Source of the DNA: Acidobacteriota bacterium
GTDB lineage: Bacteria; Acidobacteriota; Thermoanaerobaculia; Gp7-AA8
Reading direction: 5' to 3'
Assembly: GCA_019247495.1 (NCBI GenBank)
Contig: JAFAOU010000043.1
Location: 1-36,439, forward strand
Length of the DNA stretch: 36,439 nucleotides
The position numbers were made by a program, and so were the translations under genes. The notes beneath the pieces were generated by a model. That model was not told the origin of the DNA and did not search any database. It saw nothing but the letters and a program-made list of their open reading frames with translations. This document shows positions 34,448 through 36,439 of this stretch, piece by piece; position 1 is the stretch's first letter, and every line of letters begins with the position of its first letter.

Positions 34448-34508
34448 ACGCGGAGGCGCGGACAAGGGCGCGGCGATGTCTCGCCTCCGCGTCCCCGCGC
34501 CTCCGCGT
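34448..34508. repeat. GC-rich inverted repeat, 14-bp perfect arms
   Basis: ACGCGGAGGCGCGG (34448-34461) is the exact reverse complement of CCGCGCCTCCGCGT (34495-34508), with a 33-base spacer holding a further copy of CGCCTCCGCGT. It starts 8 bp after the SRPBCC stop on the minus strand, so it may act as a 3' hairpin. No coding sense is seen between the SRPBCC stop and the vapB region. Confidence 0.7.
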
Positions 34509-34516
34509 TAAAACCT

Positions 34517-34996
34517 TTACCGAAACGTCGCCTTCGGCGGTTCGCTGTGCGGCTCGCCGTGGCGTCGGGCGAGCTCGATCTTCAGGCTCTCTTCGCCTCG
34601 CGCCATGGCCCAGCGGTGGTTGGCGGCGAAGATTGGTTTGAGGATGGGGGAGAAGAGTTTCAGTAGCGGCTTTTCGGCGCGGATGCGCCAGTCGTAGGTG
34701 ATGTCGACGTCGTCGCCGGATTGAGTCAGCGTCCATTCGCCTCGGCCGACGAAGTCGCCGAAGGCTTCGATGATGAAGCCGTCCGGTTTTGTCTCGATCA
34801 CGCGGAAGCTCCAGCGCAACGTGTAGGGGAGCCAGCCTTTTGTGTAGAGCTCGACGATGTCGCCGCGCTTTTTTACCTCGATGTAGACCGACGGCCACCA
34901 GCGCGGGAGGTCCTCGGCATCAGCGAGGATGTCGATGATCTCGTCCACCTTGCCGCGGACGCGCCAGTGGGTGATGAAGTGGTAGTCGTTGAGCAT
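34517..34996 (-). CDS. SRPBCC (START/polyketide cyclase-like) ligand-binding protein
   Basis: The 159-residue product from MLNDYHFITHWRV is a single SRPBCC domain. It shows the opening strand FITHWRVRGKVDEIIDILAD (20 residues), RWWPSVYIEVKKRGD, WSFRVIETKPDGFIIEAFGD (in part), GRGEWTLTQSGDDVDITYDW and a long C-terminal helix (LLKLFSPILKPIFAANHRWA in part, MARGEESLKIELARRHG). Such domains bind a hydrophobic ligand; the specific ligand is not evident. The frame extends 19 codons upstream into the repeat at 35029-35091; the ATG is preferred. Stand-alone gene between two hairpin repeats. Confidence 0.88.
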   Translation of the reverse strand: MLNDYHFITHWRVRGKVDEIIDILADAEDLPRWWPSVYIEVKKRGDIVELYTKGWLPYTLRWSFRVIETKPDGFIIEAFGDFVGRGEWTLTQSGDDVDITYDWRIRAEKPLLKLFSPILKPIFAANHRWAMARGEESLKIELARRHGEPHSEPPKATFR

Positions 34997-35028
34997 GGTT
35001 CTTCTACGCGTGGGACTCACGAAAGGCT

Positions 35029-35091
35029 TTAACCACAGAGACACAGAGGGCACAGAGACTTACTCTGCGATCTCTGTGTCTCTGTGGTTAA
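35029..35091. repeat. 20-bp perfect inverted repeat at the 3' end of a membrane-protein gene
   Basis: TTAACCACAGAGACACAGAG (35029-35048) is the exact reverse complement of the sequence at 35072-35091, with a 23-base loop. The right arm is read by the membrane-protein gene as the codons for NHRDTE, and that gene's TAA (35060-35062) is in the loop. The element is therefore both a hairpin and the 3' end of a gene. Confidence 0.9.
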
Positions 35092-36439
35092 GACCTGGAA
35101 TCGAAGCCCAAAGCAGAAGCGAAACCGCCACGACGATTTCCACGATGCCGTTGATCGTCAGGTCCGCGCGATGGTTCTGCAGCAGGTCGGAGCCATTGCC
35201 GAGCAACAACGCGACGGCGATTGTGAGCGGGTAGGCGAGGACGTTCGTGCCGAGGATGTAGCGGATGAGGATGAACGCCAGCGCGGCGGTGACGGTGGCG
35301 GAGGCGAGCATCAACGGCGTTTCTTTCAGATTTGCCGATGCGTCGAGGGCGGCGAGGAAGAAGGCGATCGTGCCGATGGTGGCGGGGAGCCAGGAACGGG
35401 CGCTGAATCCGCGCAGGGCGAGCATGAAGAGGCCGAAGACCGCGCACACCATCAACGTGCGGATGGTCGTCGAGGCGATGCCGAGGAGGGCGGGGAGCGG
35501 GATGGCCACGAATTCAGGGGCGTTGAGGCCGTGCACCGAGGTCAGCGCCGGGAAGCGGAGCGCGATCGCTTGTTCGGCGACGCGGAAGACGATGGCGATG
35601 CTGATCGCGGTCAACGCGGCGATCAGGGCAGAGCGCCCGAGGCGCGCGCGCGAGTCGCGGCGGGCGAGGTGGAAGGCCTCGGGGTACGCAGCAGCGAGGC
35701 CGGCTACGGCCAGGAAGATCGCGCCGAGGTGCAGGCCGACGTTGCGGATGATGTTGATCGATTGATTGGTGATGAAGGTCTGCCAGGTGATCGACGTGTT
35801 GTATTCGAAGAGCGTCAGCTCCCACCGCATGGCGATGCTGATCAGCGGAACGATTGCCAATGCCAACGTCCAGCGGAGCGCGCGTTGCCATGGGAAACGC
35901 TGACGGCGCAGGCCGATGACGAAGCCCGCTACGACGAGCGAGAGGATCGTCAGGATGCCAACCACGCGGAGGAGTGTGAAGACGATATTGAGCAGCGTGG
36001 TCGGCTCGCGATAAACGCTGTCGGGAACTTTGACCGTGGTCGTGAATTGCGTGACCTCGGCGCCCGCCACGCGCACGCTGATGCGGCGCCAGGCATCGGC
36101 GGCGAGCGGCGTTCGCTCCTGAAAGTGGAAGAGCCAGTCGCGCCGGTTCGGCTGCTGAAAGTTGAGCGCTTCTTTGAGTTCGAACGCGCGGACGTCGGCG
36201 CCGAATCGCGGGAACGCGGCCTGCGCGATGGCCAGCGCCTGCGGTTGTTCGAGGCGCGCGCCGGGGCGCTTCTCGTCCTGATACTTGTGATAGCCGGCCA
36301 CGCGTGACGTGCGCGGATCGATTTCGATGAAGTACTCGTCCTTCACCTGCGGCGCGAAGTCGCGAACCATCCAGGTCGCCGTCGGGATCTTCGTGCGCAT
36401 GACTGTGAGCAGCGACTGCATCGACAGGCCGTGGCGGAG
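35060..36439 (-). CDS. Multi-pass membrane protein, N-terminally truncated by the window
   Basis: The frame stays open to the window edge, so the start is outside. The visible part has a soluble PepSY-like N-terminal region: VKDEYFIEIDPRTSRVAGYH (20 residues), EQPQALAIAQAAFPRFGADV (in part) and TTTVKVPDSVYREPTTLLN. Then come about eight to ten hydrophobic segments (for example NIVFTLLRVVGILTILSLVV, LRWTLALAIVPLISIAM). I do not see the Glu/His motifs of a CPBP protease, so no function is assigned. The last nine residues (NHRDTEIAE) are encoded by the right arm and loop of the inverted repeat, so this tail is recent and probably variable between relatives. Confidence 0.8.
   Translation of the reverse strand, partial: LRHGLSMQSLLTVMRTKIPTATWMVRDFAPQVKDEYFIEIDPRTSRVAGYHKYQDEKRPGARLEQPQALAIAQAAFPRFGADVRAFELKEALNFQQPNRRDWLFHFQERTPLAADAWRRISVRVAGAEVTQFTTTVKVPDSVYREPTTLLNIVFTLLRVVGILTILSLVVAGFVIGLRRQRFPWQRALRWTLALAIVPLISIAMRWELTLFEYNTSITWQTFITNQSINIIRNVGLHLGAIFLAVAGLAAAYPEAFHLARRDSRARLGRSALIAALTAISIAIVFRVAEQAIALRFPALTSVHGLNAPEFVAIPLPALLGIASTTIRTLMVCAVFGLFMLALRGFSARSWLPATIGTIAFFLAALDASANLKETPLMLASATVTAALAFILIRYILGTNVLAYPLTIAVALLLGNGSDLLQNHRADLTINGIVEIVVAVSLLLWASIPGLNHRDTEIAE

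Noticed and set aside
35060..36439. CPBP intramembrane protease assignment for the last gene
   Set aside because: The visible region lacks the paired Glu and His motifs of that family; the true N terminus is outside the window.

Overview
This high-GC window looks like a chromosomal segment of a Gram-negative bacterium. It has a complete RND tripartite efflux operon with a lipoprotein adaptor and a TolC-like outer-membrane partner, and many secreted proteins. The mix of GC-rich housekeeping genes, DUF11 proteins, PA-domain subtilases and a very large GltD/PyrK-type oxidoreductase would suit Acidobacteriota or a neighbouring soil or sediment phylum. That is inference: there is no rRNA or other phylogenetic marker here beyond GroEL. 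I found no tRNA, rRNA, CRISPR array, phage gene or transposase.

Layout. 1-2142: a repeat at the window edge, the surE-pcm repair/phosphatase pair (minus), then a ribbon-helix-helix protein with a small partner (plus) behind three GGTG boxes spaced 10 bp apart. 2149-7628: a secreted S10 serine carboxypeptidase-like protein (minus), divergent from a VOC protein coupled to a DUF2142 membrane protein, then a serine alpha/beta hydrolase coupled to an exported cysteine-containing protein. 7638-9789: groES-groEL with a textbook sigma-70 promoter, a perfect CIRCE (HrcA) operator and an intrinsic terminator. 9810-17514: an RND efflux operon read TolC-like, adaptor, pump, with a DUF11/Calx-beta exported protein 11 bp behind the pump. 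17600-26231: a run of minus-strand genes for exported or metabolic products: three tandem PA-domain subtilases, alanine dehydrogenase, and a five-repeat DUF11 protein ending in an IPTL-CTERM-like tail. 26373-27998: a CoA-binding protein, an alpha/beta hydrolase and MgtC/SapB. 28118-32212: a ~1217-residue oxidoreductase that joins NfnB/GltD-like and NfnA/PyrK-like halves in one chain, with a RelE/ParE-type toxin-antitoxin pair translationally coupled to its 3' end. 32372-34354: an accessory stretch with a 53-codon SymE-like ORF, an XRE regulator, an unknown protein and a VapBC pair. 34517-36439: an SRPBCC protein and a multi-pass membrane protein that runs off the window.

The points most worth a second look are the one-chain Nfn-like oxidoreductase with an unassigned ~290-residue N-terminal region, the toxin-antitoxin pair joined to it by ATGA, the SymE-like small gene facing an XRE regulator, the basic GRRGH-type C-terminal tails on the subtilases, and a set of five different intergenic inverted repeats. 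One of those repeats (20-bp perfect arms) supplies the last codons of a membrane protein and has that gene's stop codon in its loop.
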